Both the position numbers and the translations under genes were made by a program. From Synechococcus sp. CS-1325 (GTDB lineage: Bacteria > Cyanobacteriota > Cyanobacteriia > PCC-6307 > Cyanobiaceae), in NCBI GenBank assembly GCA_025128135.1, contig JAHLYW010000011.1, forward strand, positions 1 through 64,000: 64,000 nucleotides of DNA, in the 5' to 3' direction. The notes under the pieces were generated by a model. The model was not told the origin of the DNA. It saw nothing but the letters and a program-made list of their open reading frames with translations, and did no database searches. Positions 19,567 through 28,563 of the stretch are shown here, piece after piece. Numbering within the stretch: the stretch's first letter is position 1; every line of letters begins with the position of its first letter.

Positions 19567-20627
19567 GGCAGGAAGGGGTAGTCGGTGTAGCCGGCGGGGC
19601 CGGGGCTGTAGAAGGTGGCGGGATCGGCGGCGTTGAGCGGAGCGCCGCGCCGCAGGCGCTCGGGCAGGTCGGGGTTGGCCAGGAAGGCACTGCCGAAGGC
19701 CACTGCGTCGATGGCGCCGGCGCTGATGGCGGCATTGGCGCCTGCGGCGTCGTAGCCCATGTTGGCCACCAGAACCCCGTTGAAATGCTCCCGGATCGGG
19801 GTGAGCAGATCACCGTGCTGCTGCTGAAAAAAGTCGCCGCGCATCAGGTGCAGGTAGGCCAGCCCCGTGTCGTTCAGGCGCTTGGCCAGCCAGGTGGAGA
19901 GACCGATCGGATCGCTGTCGAGCATGGAGTTGTAGCTGTTCAGCGGCGAGATCCGCAGCCCCACCAGCTCCGTTTCAGCGCGTACGGCCTCGATCACCTC
20001 CAGCAGCAGCCGCGCCCGGTTCTCGATCGGGCCGCCGTAGGCGCCGCTGCGTCGGTTGCTGCCATCGCGCAGGAAGGAATCGAGCAGGTAGCCGTTGGCG
20101 CCATGCACTTCCACGCCATCGAAGCCGGCGGCGATGGCGTTGCGGGCAGCCAGCCGGAACCCTTGCACGATTCCGGGGAGTTCCCCGTCGGCGAGCTCCC
20201 GGGGCAGCACATAGGGCTGCTTGCCCTCCGGGGTGTGCACCTCATCGCCGGTGATCGCGATCGCGCTGGGGGCCACCGGTTGGCGGCCGTCGTTGAGCAG
20301 GGGGTGGCAGGCGCGGCCCCCGTGCCAGATCTGCAGCACGATCCGGCCGCCGCGCCCATGCACGGCGTCGGTGGTCAGGCGCCAGCCTTCCACCTGGGCC
20401 GCCGAATGGATGCCGGGCTCGCGGATGAAGGCAGAATTCCCCTCCATCACCATCGTGGCCTCGGCGATCGAGAGGCCGGCGCTGGCGCGCTGGCCGTAGT
20501 ACTCCGCCATCAGCGGGCCGGGGATATGGCCCGCTTCGGCGCGGGCACGGGTGAGCGGCGCCAGCCAGACCCGGTTGGGCAGCTCCAGGGAGCCCAGGCT
20601 GAGCGGCGTGAACAGGTCGGTGGTCAT
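19563..20627 (-). CDS. old-yellow-enzyme family alkene reductase (NemA-like)
   Basis: 354 residues from ATG at 20627; the frame continues upstream to 20735 but those residues are unlike the family. FMN-binding TIM barrel signatures: LSLGSLELPNRVWLAPLTRARA, IVLQIWHGGRA, and the conserved GVEVHGANGYLLDSFLRDG with RRSGAYGGPIENRARL. It reduces activated C=C bonds of enones, maleimides and nitroesters with NADPH, probably in detoxification of electrophiles. Coupled to the pirin gene. Confidence 0.92.
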   Translation of the reverse strand: MTTDLFTPLSLGSLELPNRVWLAPLTRARAEAGHIPGPLMAEYYGQRASAGLSIAEATMVMEGNSAFIREPGIHSAAQVEGWRLTTDAVHGRGGRIVLQIWHGGRACHPLLNDGRQPVAPSAIAITGDEVHTPEGKQPYVLPRELADGELPGIVQGFRLAARNAIAAGFDGVEVHGANGYLLDSFLRDGSNRRSGAYGGPIENRARLLLEVIEAVRAETELVGLRISPLNSYNSMLDSDPIGLSTWLAKRLNDTGLAYLHLMRGDFFQQQHGDLLTPIREHFNGVLVANMGYDAAGANAAISAGAIDAVAFGSAFLANPDLPERLRRGAPLNAADPATFYSPGPAGYTDYPFLP

Positions 20628-20719
20628 GGCGGGGCCGTGTGCGTTGGACTGGTGTCGTCCATGATTCCCTGGCAGTCCAGTGGAGCCATTTTCCCCTGTT
20701 GATGGCCTGATCCTTGGCG

Positions 20720-21670
20720 ATGCGTCGTTCCCCATCCCAGGCCCCTGTGCCCCGTTCCCTGCGGCTGCGCCGCCAGGACGGCGGTGGCTTCCGGGCTGAC
20801 AATCTCGACGACTGGCGCCAGCACTGGCGTGAGCCTTATCACCTGATGCTGGCCGTGCCCTGGCCGGGCTTCCTGCTGCTGATCGCCACCAGCTACCTGC
20901 TGCTCAATCTGGGCTTCGCCCTGCTCTTCCTGCTCGACGCCCGCGGCATCGGCGGGGTGGCGGCGGGCACGGTGGCGGGGTTCCCGGAGGCCTTCTTTTT
21001 CAGCGTTCAGACCCTGGGTTCGATCGGCTACGGAGTGCTCCACCCGGCCAGCCTGGCGATCAATCTGCTGGTGACCCTCGAAGCCCTGGTGGGACTGGTG
21101 TTCGTTGCCGTGACCACCGGCCTGGCCTTCGCCCGCTTCTCCCGCAGCCGCGCCCGGATCCTGTTCAGCGAGGTGGCCACGATCCAGCCGTGGAACGGCG
21201 TGCCCACGCTCACCTTCCGGATCGCGAATGTGCGTCGCCACAGCATTCTGGAGGGCCGGATCAAGGCGTTTCTGGCCCTCGAGGAGACCAGCAGCGAGGG
21301 TTTCATGATGCGGCGGATGCTGCCCCTCGCCCTGCACCGCGACCAGTCGATTCATTTTCAGTTGATGTGGACGGTGATGCATCCGATCGATGCCGCCAGC
21401 CCCCTGCACGGCCTGACCCCGGAGTTGATCCTGGCGCGCAACGGCGAGGTGGTCGTGGCCTTTCAGGGCATGGACGAAACGGTGCGGGGCCCCGTCCATG
21501 CCCGCTGGACCTACCGACCTGCCGACTTGCGCCTCAACGCTCGCTTCGCGGACATCGTCGTCGACAGCGAGGACAGCCGGGAGCTTGATTTCAGCCGCTT
21601 CCACCAGACGGTTTCGTGCGGTGTGCCCGGCGTCAGGCCGTCAGCAGGACCGGTTCCCGGTAGGGAATGA
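20720..21670 (+). CDS. inward-rectifier type (KirBac-like) potassium channel
   Basis: 316 residues from ATG at 20720. Two transmembrane helices (about 44-72 and 110-135) flank a pore loop with the filter SIGYG in [17 protein letters not shown]. The C-terminal half is the cytoplasmic immunoglobulin-like domain of Kir channels (about 140-300), including [13 protein letters not shown] and [12 protein letters not shown]. It conducts K+ across the plasma membrane, gated by lipids or pH in studied KirBac proteins. The last 38 bp overlap the convergent rubrerythrin gene. Confidence 0.9.
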   Translation: MRRSPSQAPVPRSLRLRRQDGGGFRADNLDDWRQHWREPYHLMLAVPWPGFLLLIATSYLLLNLGFALLFLLDARGIGGVAAGTVAGFPEAFFFSVQTLGSIGYGVLHPASLAINLLVTLEALVGLVFVAVTTGLAFARFSRSRARILFSEVATIQPWNGVPTLTFRIANVRRHSILEGRIKAFLALEETSSEGFMMRRMLPLALHRDQSIHFQLMWTVMHPIDAASPLHGLTPELILARNGEVVVAFQGMDETVRGPVHARWTYRPADLRLNARFADIVVDSEDSRELDFSRFHQTVSCGVPGVRPSAGPVPGRE

Positions 21671-22346
21671 AGTTGGCCTTGCGGGCGCCGCAGAGCGGGC
21701 AGACCCAGTCGCCAGGGATGGCTTCGAAGGGGGTTCCGGCGACGATGCCTGAGTCGGGATCACCCAGAGCCGGGTCATAGATCATCGAGCACACCTTGCA
21801 GATCCACTTGCCGGCCACGGGCTCGGCGGCCTCGCCGGCCGTGCCTTTGCCCTGGAGTGCTTCGAGGGCGATTGAGTAGCGATCGGCGTGGTGGTGCTCG
21901 ATCGGCGTGAGCAGGCCGAAGTTGCTGGCTGCCTTGTGGAAGAGGCCGGCGTGCTGCTCGGATTCGGTGATCTGCTCGTTGAATTCGGCCTCGGCGTCGC
22001 CATCGCGGTCAGTGTGGGCCTGGGCGGCGAACTCGGGGTACATGGTGGTGTACTCGTAGGTTTCGCCTTCGATCGCCAGCGCCAGGCAGCGCGCCAGAAC
22101 GCTCTGCTTTTCGGCCTCGGAGAGGGCGCTGGGGTCGGCCACCACCAGCTCGGGGTGCAGCAGTCGGAAATGGGCAAAGGCGTGTTCGGTTTCCTGGGCG
22201 GCGGTGTCGCGGAAGAGTTTGGCGAGCTCGGAGTTGCCGAGCTGCTTGGCCACGTCGGCGAAGAAGAGGTATTTCCGGTTGGCCATGCTCTCGCCGCCGA
22301 AGGCGGCTTCGAGGTTGGCGAGGGTGCCGGGCTTGGAGAGGTCCAT
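21633..22346 (-). CDS. rubrerythrin
   Basis: 237 residues from ATG at 22346. The ferritin-like domain holds the diiron ligands ([16 protein letters not shown] near residue 14, [12 protein letters not shown] near 50, then a second ExxH in the region of residues 115-130). The C-terminal rubredoxin domain has WICKVC and WVCPLCG. It reduces hydrogen peroxide in the cytoplasm and protects from oxidative stress. The frame extends 66 codons upstream without family resemblance. Divergent from the phosphatase gene with about 180 bp between starts. Confidence 0.93.
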   Translation of the reverse strand: MDLSKPGTLANLEAAFGGESMANRKYLFFADVAKQLGNSELAKLFRDTAAQETEHAFAHFRLLHPELVVADPSALSEAEKQSVLARCLALAIEGETYEYTTMYPEFAAQAHTDRDGDAEAEFNEQITESEQHAGLFHKAASNFGLLTPIEHHHADRYSIALEALQGKGTAGEAAEPVAGKWICKVCSMIYDPALGDPDSGIVAGTPFEAIPGDWVCPLCGARKANFIPYREPVLLTA

Positions 22347-22525
22347 GGGTGGGTGACGGATCGGCCGACGCCACGGGAGCGCCGAAGATCCCGAACCTAG
22401 CACTAAAGCGGAGTGAGTATGAGTTAGGAGAGTGGTCGGGCTTGGCGATGCCGCCAGCTCCTGCTGCCAGCATGGAGCCTGCTCTCGCCAGCCGCTGTCC
22501 TGCCTGGATCCATCCACCGGCTTCC

Positions 22526-23167
22526 ATGACCCAGAAGGGTTCACCCCATCGGCCCTTGCAGGCCCTCGCTACGACCGCTCTGGTGCTGGTGCTCAAAGCC
22601 TCAGTCGCCGCCCCTGCCGAGGCCCTTCCGCGCACGGTGATCCTGCTGCGCCACGGCGACAAGGTGGCCGCCGGGGATGGCAACTACAACCTCTCGGTGG
22701 ATGGCTTTCTGCGCTCCATCACCCTGGCGCGCCTGATTCCCGCCTGCTTCGGCCCGCCCACGCAGATCCGCACCTTCTTCCTCAACCCGGAATCCAGCAA
22801 GAACGCCCGCAGTTACCAGAGCGCCGTTCCCCTCGGGGTGGCCACGGGCGTGAACATCTCGATCGCCCAGTCCTCCCGCGACAACTCCTTTCTGGACGGC
22901 CAGGAGATCCTGAGTCAGCCCACCTACGAAGGCGGCACTGTGGTGCTGTTCTGGGAGCACCGCCGCATGCCCGAACTGGCCCGGGGGTTGGGCTGGGCCT
23001 CGATGAAACCCATCGGTGCGACGGAGTTCGGCCAGATCTTCGTGCTGCGCTACAGCAAGCCGGGTGTGCCGCCCAAGGTGGAGATCCTCAGCCAGCGTGA
23101 GCTGTTCGAGACGCCCTGTTTCCGTGAGGCCCGCTCGCCGCTGCCCGCTGTTCCCCTGCCTCGCTGA
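22526..23167 (+). CDS. secreted histidine phosphatase family protein
   Basis: 213 residues from ATG at 22526. A hydrophobic signal segment ([23 protein letters not shown]) ends near residue 33, so export is likely. The catalytic RHG motif is LLRHGDK just after it, and [12 protein letters not shown] supplies a likely second histidine. The middle ([17 protein letters not shown]) lies where the branch typically binds substrate. The substrate is unknown. Convergent with flv1, with 21 bp between stops. Confidence 0.8.
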   Translation: MTQKGSPHRPLQALATTALVLVLKASVAAPAEALPRTVILLRHGDKVAAGDGNYNLSVDGFLRSITLARLIPACFGPPTQIRTFFLNPESSKNARSYQSAVPLGVATGVNISIAQSSRDNSFLDGQEILSQPTYEGGTVVLFWEHRRMPELARGLGWASMKPIGATEFGQIFVLRYSKPGVPPKVEILSQRELFETPCFREARSPLPAVPLPR

Positions 23168-23188
23168 GCAGGGGAAGCTGGGCCCGGC

Positions 23189-25039
23189 TCAGTAATTGGC
23201 GCCGCTGCGGCGCTGGTGCACGGCGGTGATGCCGCTGCCATCCAGCAGGCCGCCATGGCTCACCTGGGCATAGACCAGCCAGTGATCGCCACACTCCATG
23301 CGCTGGCTCACGCTGGCCTCCAGCCAGGCCAGGGCTTCAGGGAGCACCGGCTGACCCGCCGGGCTGTGTTCCAGCTCCAGGCCCGCCAGCCGGTCGGCGC
23401 CAGGGGAATAGGGCTGCAGGAAGCGCTTCATCGGTCCGCTCTCGCGGCCTTCGGCCAGCACGTTGAGCACGAAGCGGTCGCCCACGTGCAGCAGGCTTTC
23501 CACGGCACGGTCTTTTGCCACCGCCACCGTGAAGCCGGGCGGCGTGAAGCTGGCCTGGCTCACCCAGCTGGCCACCATGCCACCGTTGAGGGCCGCAGCA
23601 CCCTCCCCCTTTACGCAGGTGAGCACACAGAGCGAACCCACCACGCGGCCCAGGGCCAGCACCGCCGGGTTGCTGCGGCTCTCGCTGAGGCCGCCTGCCA
23701 CCACACGCCGCTGACGCTTCTGCTGGTTGAGCAGTTGCCGCCCCAGGGCCGTGCCCGTTTCCTCCATGCGCTTGAGCGTGGGCGGATCGGGGCTGAACTT
23801 CACCCGGATCGGCTCGAAGGCGAAGCGGAAGCCGCCATCGCGCAGCTTGGTTTCGAGGAGATCGATGGCTTCGCCGCTCCAGCCGAAGCTGCCGAACACC
23901 CCCACCGGCCTGGCCCGGTCGCCTTCGGCCAGCAGGGTGCCGAGCGCCGAGACGATCGGGGTGGGGGCGTGGCCGCCCAGGGTGGGGGAGCCGATCAGCA
24001 CCGCATCGCAGCTGCGGATCGCTTCGAGCAGCTGGTCGGGGGGGGCGAACTCACAGTTGATGCTCTCCACCCGCACGCCCGTGCGCGCCACACCCTGGGC
24101 GATCGCATCGGCGAGGGCGGCGGTGTTGCCGTAGGCGCTGGCGTAGAGCAGCGCCACCGACAGGCGGGTTTTCGCGAGGTTTTCCCCCCAGCGGCCGTAA
24201 TCGGCCAGCAGGCTGCGCCAGCTCTCGGTGATCGCCGGGCCGTGGCCGGGGGCGATCGTGCGGATCTCCAGTTCCTCGAGCCGTTCGACCACCGTTTCCA
24301 CCTGGCGGGCCATCGGCGCCATCAGGCAGTCGTAGTAGTGACGGCGATCTTCCTCGGTGCTGCCGCGGTTGGCCTCGGCGTAGGCCTCGCTGCAGAGATG
24401 GGCGGCGAAGAACTTGCCGCTCATCAGCAGACCGGTGCGTTCCTCGAAGGCGATCAGGGCACCCGGCCAACGGGGGGTGGGAGCGGGCAGCAGGGTGAGG
24501 CGGAAGCCAGCGGCCAGCTCGCGGCTGACCTCCTGCTTCACCACATCGATCGGCGGCAGGGGGGGCAGCGGCGGCTCCACCTCTTCGCTGCCCGGAGCAG
24601 GGGGCCGGCGTTGCTGCCACAGCTCCTCCACGAGCCGGGCGCCGGTGTTGGAGGCCACCAGCATCAGGGCGGGCCAGCCAGCCGTCAGCTCGCGCAGCAG
24701 CGCCACCCGGTTGGGGTTGACGTGACCCAGCACCACTTTGAGTGGCGCCTCCGCAGGCACCAGGGCAGCAAGCTGGGCCAGGAATGGCGCCGTGAACGAG
24801 GCACCGGGGGGATGCACCAGCACCGGCGGGATCTCCCGCTGGGCAGTGTTGCGGCCACCGGCGAACAGGAAGGCATTGGCGCTGGTGCCGCGCTCCAGGC
24901 CGTATTCCACCTCGAAGCGCAGCCGTTTGGGGCTGAGGCAGCGGAGGCAGGTCAGGCCCGGTTCGATCGGCAGCGTGATGACGCGCCGTTCGCTTGCTTC
25001 AGTGACCGGTGCCGTGGGATCGAGGACGCGTTCAGCCAT
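23189..25039 (-). CDS. flv1: flavodiiron protein Flv1 (A-type)
   Basis: 616 residues: beta-lactamase-like domain (about 20-270), flavodoxin domain (about 285-430, VALLYASAYGNTAALADAI), and a flavin-reductase domain at the C-terminus (about 460-616, NGGMVASWVSQASF). The metal site HxExDH is replaced by GHVNPNR, as known for A-type cyanobacterial Flv1, which works with Flv3. Flv1/Flv3 pass electrons from the acceptor side of photosystem I to O2 without making reactive oxygen. The ATG overlaps the flv3 stop by one base (TGATG). Confidence 0.93.
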   Translation of the reverse strand: MAERVLDPTAPVTEASERRVITLPIEPGLTCLRCLSPKRLRFEVEYGLERGTSANAFLFAGGRNTAQREIPPVLVHPPGASFTAPFLAQLAALVPAEAPLKVVLGHVNPNRVALLRELTAGWPALMLVASNTGARLVEELWQQRRPPAPGSEEVEPPLPPLPPIDVVKQEVSRELAAGFRLTLLPAPTPRWPGALIAFEERTGLLMSGKFFAAHLCSEAYAEANRGSTEEDRRHYYDCLMAPMARQVETVVERLEELEIRTIAPGHGPAITESWRSLLADYGRWGENLAKTRLSVALLYASAYGNTAALADAIAQGVARTGVRVESINCEFAPPDQLLEAIRSCDAVLIGSPTLGGHAPTPIVSALGTLLAEGDRARPVGVFGSFGWSGEAIDLLETKLRDGGFRFAFEPIRVKFSPDPPTLKRMEETGTALGRQLLNQQKRQRRVVAGGLSESRSNPAVLALGRVVGSLCVLTCVKGEGAAALNGGMVASWVSQASFTPPGFTVAVAKDRAVESLLHVGDRFVLNVLAEGRESGPMKRFLQPYSPGADRLAGLELEHSPAGQPVLPEALAWLEASVSQRMECGDHWLVYAQVSHGGLLDGSGITAVHQRRSGANY

Positions 25040-26787
25040 CAGTAATGGTTCCCCACCTTGCGATGATGAACGGCCGTGGCGGCTTCGGTGTCGGACACCG
25101 TGCCCTCCTCCACGGCGGCATAGATGATCCAGTGGTCGGGTGTTTCCATGCGCTGCACCACGCGGCAGCCCAGGAAGGCGAGCGCTTCGCTGAGCACCGG
25201 GCCACCGGCGGAGACCCCATCGAGGGTGGGCACCCCGGCGAAGCGGTCGGCGCCGGGGGGGAAACGCTTGAGAAAATGGCGCAGCAGGGGCTGGTAGTTG
25301 TCTTCGCGCAGGATGTTGAGCACAAAGCGATCGTCTACCTGCATCAGCGCTTCGATGGCGCGGTCTTTGGCCACGGCGATCGAGAGGCCCGGTGGATCGA
25401 AGCTGGCCTGGCTCACCCAGCTGGCCACCATGGCGCTGCTGCGTTCCTGCTGGCGGGCGGTCACGATATAAAGGCCGCCGCTGAGCCGCCCCAGTGCCTT
25501 GTCCACATCGGCATCAATGGCCTTCATGGCGGCGATCGTTTTCGCCTTGGTGAGCAACTGGCCCAGGTCGGTGCCGGCCTCCTCGCAACGCTGGTAATCG
25601 TTGCCATCAGGGACCTGGCGGATGCGCAGCGGCGCGAAGGCCTCTTTCTGGCCCAGGCCGCGCAGCTGGCTGGCCACGGTGTCGATCGGTTGATCGTTGC
25701 CACCGAAGGCGTCGTAGCAGGCCACCCACTGCTTGGGCTTGAGCGCCGCCAGCAGCGTGCCGATCGATTGCTGCAGATCGCCATCGGGATTGGCGGGCCA
25801 GGTGGGCACCACCACGGCGCTGGCCTCCCCCACCAGGGCGGCCAGCTCCTGGGGATCGGAGGCGCGCAGATCCACCAGCTGCACCTGGGCCTCCGCCTTG
25901 CCGATGCCGCGGGCGATCGCCTGGCTGAGCCGGTCGCAGAAGCCGTACTGGCTCACATAACAGACCGCCGCATAGGTTTCGCCGGCGCTGCGCTGGCTGC
26001 TCCAGTCGCGATAGTCGCCGATCCAGAGGCGCAGGTGTTCGCGCAGCAGCGGCCCGTGGCCGGTGGCGATCATGGCGATCTCCGGCAGGCTGTCCATGCG
26101 CTTGAGCGCCTGCAGCACGCTGCGGGCGTTGGGGCCCATCAGACAGTCGTAATAGAAGCGGAAATCCGGGGCGATGGCGCCGGGGTCGACATCGAAGACC
26201 GCATCGCTGCAGTAATGGAGGCCGAAGGCATCGCAGGTGTAAAGGATGCGGGTGCCGTGATCGAACGAGAAGATCGTGTCGGGCCAGTGCAGGTTGGGGG
26301 CACTTAGGAACTCGAAACGGTGCGCCACCCCGCTCTGCGGGTTGGTGCCCAGATCCAGCTCCTCACCGCTTTTCACCGCGCGGCTGCGGAAGGGGCGGTG
26401 CACTTGGTCGGCGAGGTAGGCGATCGCCACCTTCGAGGCCACGATCTCGATCTCTGGGTTGCGGTCGAGCAGGTGGCCGATCAGGCCGCTGTGATCCGGC
26501 TCGGTGTGGGACACGATCAGGTGATCGATCGCCATCGGATCAATCTGCTGCTCCAGCAGCGGCAGCCAGGTGGCTTCGAATTTGAGGTGGCTGGTGTCGA
26601 TCAGGGCGGTGCGCTCACCCCGCACCAGGAAGGCGTTGTAGGTGGTGCCGTTGCGCAGGCCGAACTCGATGTCGAAGCGGCTGCGGTCCCAGTCGAGCGA
26701 GCGGAGCGTGGTGGTGTCGGGCCCGATCGGCTCGCACTGCAAGGAAAGGCGGGGCAGGGCGGGGGGTGCAGCGGTGGCGACAGTCAT
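25039..26787 (-). CDS. flv3: flavodiiron protein Flv3 (B-type)
   Basis: 582 residues from ATG at 26787. The lactamase domain keeps the diiron ligands (VSHTEPDHSG), followed by the flavodoxin domain (AAVCYVSQYGFCDRLSQAIA) and the C-terminal flavin-reductase domain (SAMVASWVSQASFDPPG). As the B-type partner it forms the O2-photoreducing pair with Flv1. It is the first gene of the flv3-flv1 operon. The in-frame extension to 27015 does not resemble the family. sbtA lies divergent 305 bp away. Confidence 0.93.
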   Translation of the reverse strand: MTVATAAPPALPRLSLQCEPIGPDTTTLRSLDWDRSRFDIEFGLRNGTTYNAFLVRGERTALIDTSHLKFEATWLPLLEQQIDPMAIDHLIVSHTEPDHSGLIGHLLDRNPEIEIVASKVAIAYLADQVHRPFRSRAVKSGEELDLGTNPQSGVAHRFEFLSAPNLHWPDTIFSFDHGTRILYTCDAFGLHYCSDAVFDVDPGAIAPDFRFYYDCLMGPNARSVLQALKRMDSLPEIAMIATGHGPLLREHLRLWIGDYRDWSSQRSAGETYAAVCYVSQYGFCDRLSQAIARGIGKAEAQVQLVDLRASDPQELAALVGEASAVVVPTWPANPDGDLQQSIGTLLAALKPKQWVACYDAFGGNDQPIDTVASQLRGLGQKEAFAPLRIRQVPDGNDYQRCEEAGTDLGQLLTKAKTIAAMKAIDADVDKALGRLSGGLYIVTARQQERSSAMVASWVSQASFDPPGLSIAVAKDRAIEALMQVDDRFVLNILREDNYQPLLRHFLKRFPPGADRFAGVPTLDGVSAGGPVLSEALAFLGCRVVQRMETPDHWIIYAAVEEGTVSDTEAATAVHHRKVGNHY

Positions 26788-27092
26788 CGACGGCGTCTGC
26801 GAGGACCCCGACTCTAGAAACGCCGTCGGGATTTCTCTGGCACCAGAGGTGTCCAGGAGGCCGCTGGATCGATTCGGCCATCTGATGGCAGCCATAGGCG
26901 CGGCTGTCGTGGCCTCGGGGCTGCAGGGCCGGCGGCGGCGGCCGGGCTGGGCGACCACAGCCGCGTCAGCTCCCGTGGGCGGGCCTGCGCGTGAAGAACC
27001 ACATCGGCCAGGCAAACGCCTGCCCTAATCACGACCCCCCGACATCTACACTCTCTCCGATTTGGTGCGCCAAAACAACAAGAGGATTTGAC
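26788..27092. other. divergent flv3 / sbtA regulatory gap
   Basis: 305 bp separating flv3 (minus) and sbtA (plus). No gene is supported. The left two thirds is GC-rich; the right end is AT-richer and holds the dyad at 27061-27075 and an AGAGGA ribosome site at 27081-27086, six bases before the TTG start of sbtA. Shared high-light and low-carbon control of both operons is a reasonable inference, not shown by the sequence. Confidence 0.5.
27061..27075. promoter_or_regulatory. TTTGG-N4-CCAAA dyad just upstream of sbtA
   Basis: TTTGG and CCAAA flank TGCG, ending 17 bases before the sbtA start codon. The position suggests an operator or an mRNA leader stem that could affect translation. It contains TTTGGTG, similar to the half-site of the dyad before the Cmp-type operon (30967-30995). 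Pattern only. Confidence 0.35.
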
Positions 27093-28091
27093 TTGTCCGA
27101 TTTCATCACACTGTTTCTTGAGCAGCTTCAGTCTCCAACGCTTGGCTTTCTGATTGGCGGCATCATTGTTGCCGCCTTAGGCAGCCAGCTGGCCATTCCA
27201 GATTCGATCTACAAGTTCATCAGCTTCTTCCTGCTGATGAAGATCGGCCTCACTGGCGGTATCGCCATTCGCAATTCCAACCCCGCCGAGATCTTTCTCC
27301 CGGCGCTCGCGGCTGTGGGCATCGGCATCGCGATCGTGTTCATCGGTCGTTACACCCTGGGGAAACTGCCAGGCATCAGTGTGCCTGACGCCGTGGCCAC
27401 CGGTGGTCTGTTCGGCGCGGTGAGTGGCTCCACGCTTGCGGCCGTTCTTCCCCAGCTGGATTCCGCCAAGATCCCCTATGAGGCCTGGACGGCGGCTCTC
27501 TATCCCTTCATGGACATCCCGGCCCTGGTGACGGCGATCGTGGTGGCCAGCGTTTACATCAGCAAGAAGACCGGCAACGCTGCCGAGAAAGTCGAAATCT
27601 GGCCGATCATCCAGGAAAGCGTGCAGAGCTCGGCCGTCACGTCGCTGCTTCTGGGCGTGGCCCTTGGCATTCTCACCAAGCCAGAGCCCGTCTACGAGAG
27701 CTTCTTCAACCCTCTGTTCCGCGGCTTCCTCGCCATTCTGATGATCATCATGGGGATGGAGGCCGCCCAGCGCATGAATGAGCTGCGCAAGGTTGCCCAG
27801 TGGTTTGCCATCTATGCCTTCATTGCGCCCATCGTGCATGGTTTTCTGGCCTTCGGCGTTGGCCTGATCATTCACAAGATCACGGGCTTCAGCATCGGTG
27901 GCGCTGTTGTGTTGGCGGTGATCGCCGCGTCGAGCTCGGATATCTCCGGCCCGCCGACGCTTCGCGCTGGCATTCCCTCGGCGAATCCCTCCGCCTACAT
28001 CGGCGCCTCCACGGCCATCGGCACGCCAGTGGCGATCGCCATCTGCATCCCGCTGTTCATTGGCATTGCCGAGATGATGCTCGGTCGTTAA
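27093..28091 (+). CDS. sbtA: sodium-dependent bicarbonate transporter SbtA
   Basis: 332 residues from TTG at 27093, chosen because AGAGGA sits six bases upstream and the protein then begins SDFITLFLEQLQSPTLGF as SbtA does. About ten hydrophobic helices in two halves; conserved GGLFGAVSGSTLAA and VIAASSSDISGPPTLRAGIP segments line the substrate site in the known structure. It imports HCO3- with Na+ across the plasma membrane under low inorganic carbon. sbtB follows at 35 bp. High affinity is known of the family and assumed here. Confidence 0.96.
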   Translation: MSDFITLFLEQLQSPTLGFLIGGIIVAALGSQLAIPDSIYKFISFFLLMKIGLTGGIAIRNSNPAEIFLPALAAVGIGIAIVFIGRYTLGKLPGISVPDAVATGGLFGAVSGSTLAAVLPQLDSAKIPYEAWTAALYPFMDIPALVTAIVVASVYISKKTGNAAEKVEIWPIIQESVQSSAVTSLLLGVALGILTKPEPVYESFFNPLFRGFLAILMIIMGMEAAQRMNELRKVAQWFAIYAFIAPIVHGFLAFGVGLIIHKITGFSIGGAVVLAVIAASSSDISGPPTLRAGIPSANPSAYIGASTAIGTPVAIAICIPLFIGIAEMMLGR

Positions 28092-28126
28092 ACGTTTAAA
28101 ACCACAACCAATCGGAGTCTAAGTTC

Positions 28127-28441
28127 ATGAGTCAACAAGTTTGGAAGCTGGTGATCGTTGCAGAGGAAATTCTCTCCAAAAAACTGATCAAGCTGATCAA
28201 GGCGGCAGGTGCCACCGGTTACACCGTGAATTCAGCCGGTGGTGAAGGAAGCCGCAATGTGCGCTCCACGGGAGAACCCAGCGTGTCGCACACCCTCTCC
28301 AATGTGAAAATCGAAGTGCTCACCGGCACCCGCGAGCTGGCCGACAAAATCACCCATGACATTGAAGCCAAGTTCTATTCGGACTACTCGATCATCACCT
28401 ACATCTATCAGGTGGAAGCCCTGCGCGATCACAAGTTCTGA
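28127..28441 (+). CDS. sbtB: PII-like regulator of SbtA
   Basis: 104 residues; the start [25 protein letters not shown] and the [16 protein letters not shown] and [13 protein letters not shown] segments are typical of SbtB. It is a trimer that binds adenine nucleotides (including cAMP and ATP/ADP) and docks on SbtA to control transport. The protein contains no cysteine and stops at DHKF, so it lacks the C-terminal redox loop known from Synechocystis SbtB. GGAG is visible in the 35-bp gap from sbtA. Confidence 0.95.
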   Translation: MSQQVWKLVIVAEEILSKKLIKLIKAAGATGYTVNSAGGEGSRNVRSTGEPSVSHTLSNVKIEVLTGTRELADKITHDIEAKFYSDYSIITYIYQVEALRDHKF

Positions 28442-28466
28442 TCTGGTCTGGTCTGATCTGATCTAA
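28437..28466 (+). repeat. pentanucleotide microsatellite after sbtB
   Basis: Five units of TCTGA/TCTGG followed by TCTAA start in the last codons of sbtB, whose stop TGA lies in the first unit. Slippage here would change the 3' untranslated length but hardly the protein. Confidence 0.7.
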
Positions 28467-28478
28467 ACCGTTCCCTTC

Positions 28479-28518
28479 CCCGGCCGTGTCACTCCACATG
28501 GCCGGGATTGTTGTGTTT
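28479..28518 (+). terminator. rho-independent terminator of sbtAB
   Basis: CCCGGCCGTGT (28479-28489) pairs with ACATGGCCGGG (28496-28506) around a 6-base loop, with one G-U pair, followed by the T-rich tail ATTGTTGTGTTT. It lies 37 bases after the sbtB stop. Confidence 0.75.
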
Positions 28519-28563
28519 CGGGTCTTCGGTGGTGGGCCCGCCCGGTCAGCGCGGTGGTGATGT

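Noticed and set aside
23164..23192. CTGAGC/GCTCAG pair between the phosphatase and flv1 stops as a bidirectional terminator
   Set aside because: The 6-bp stem includes the stop codon and has a 17-base loop with no T-tract on either side.
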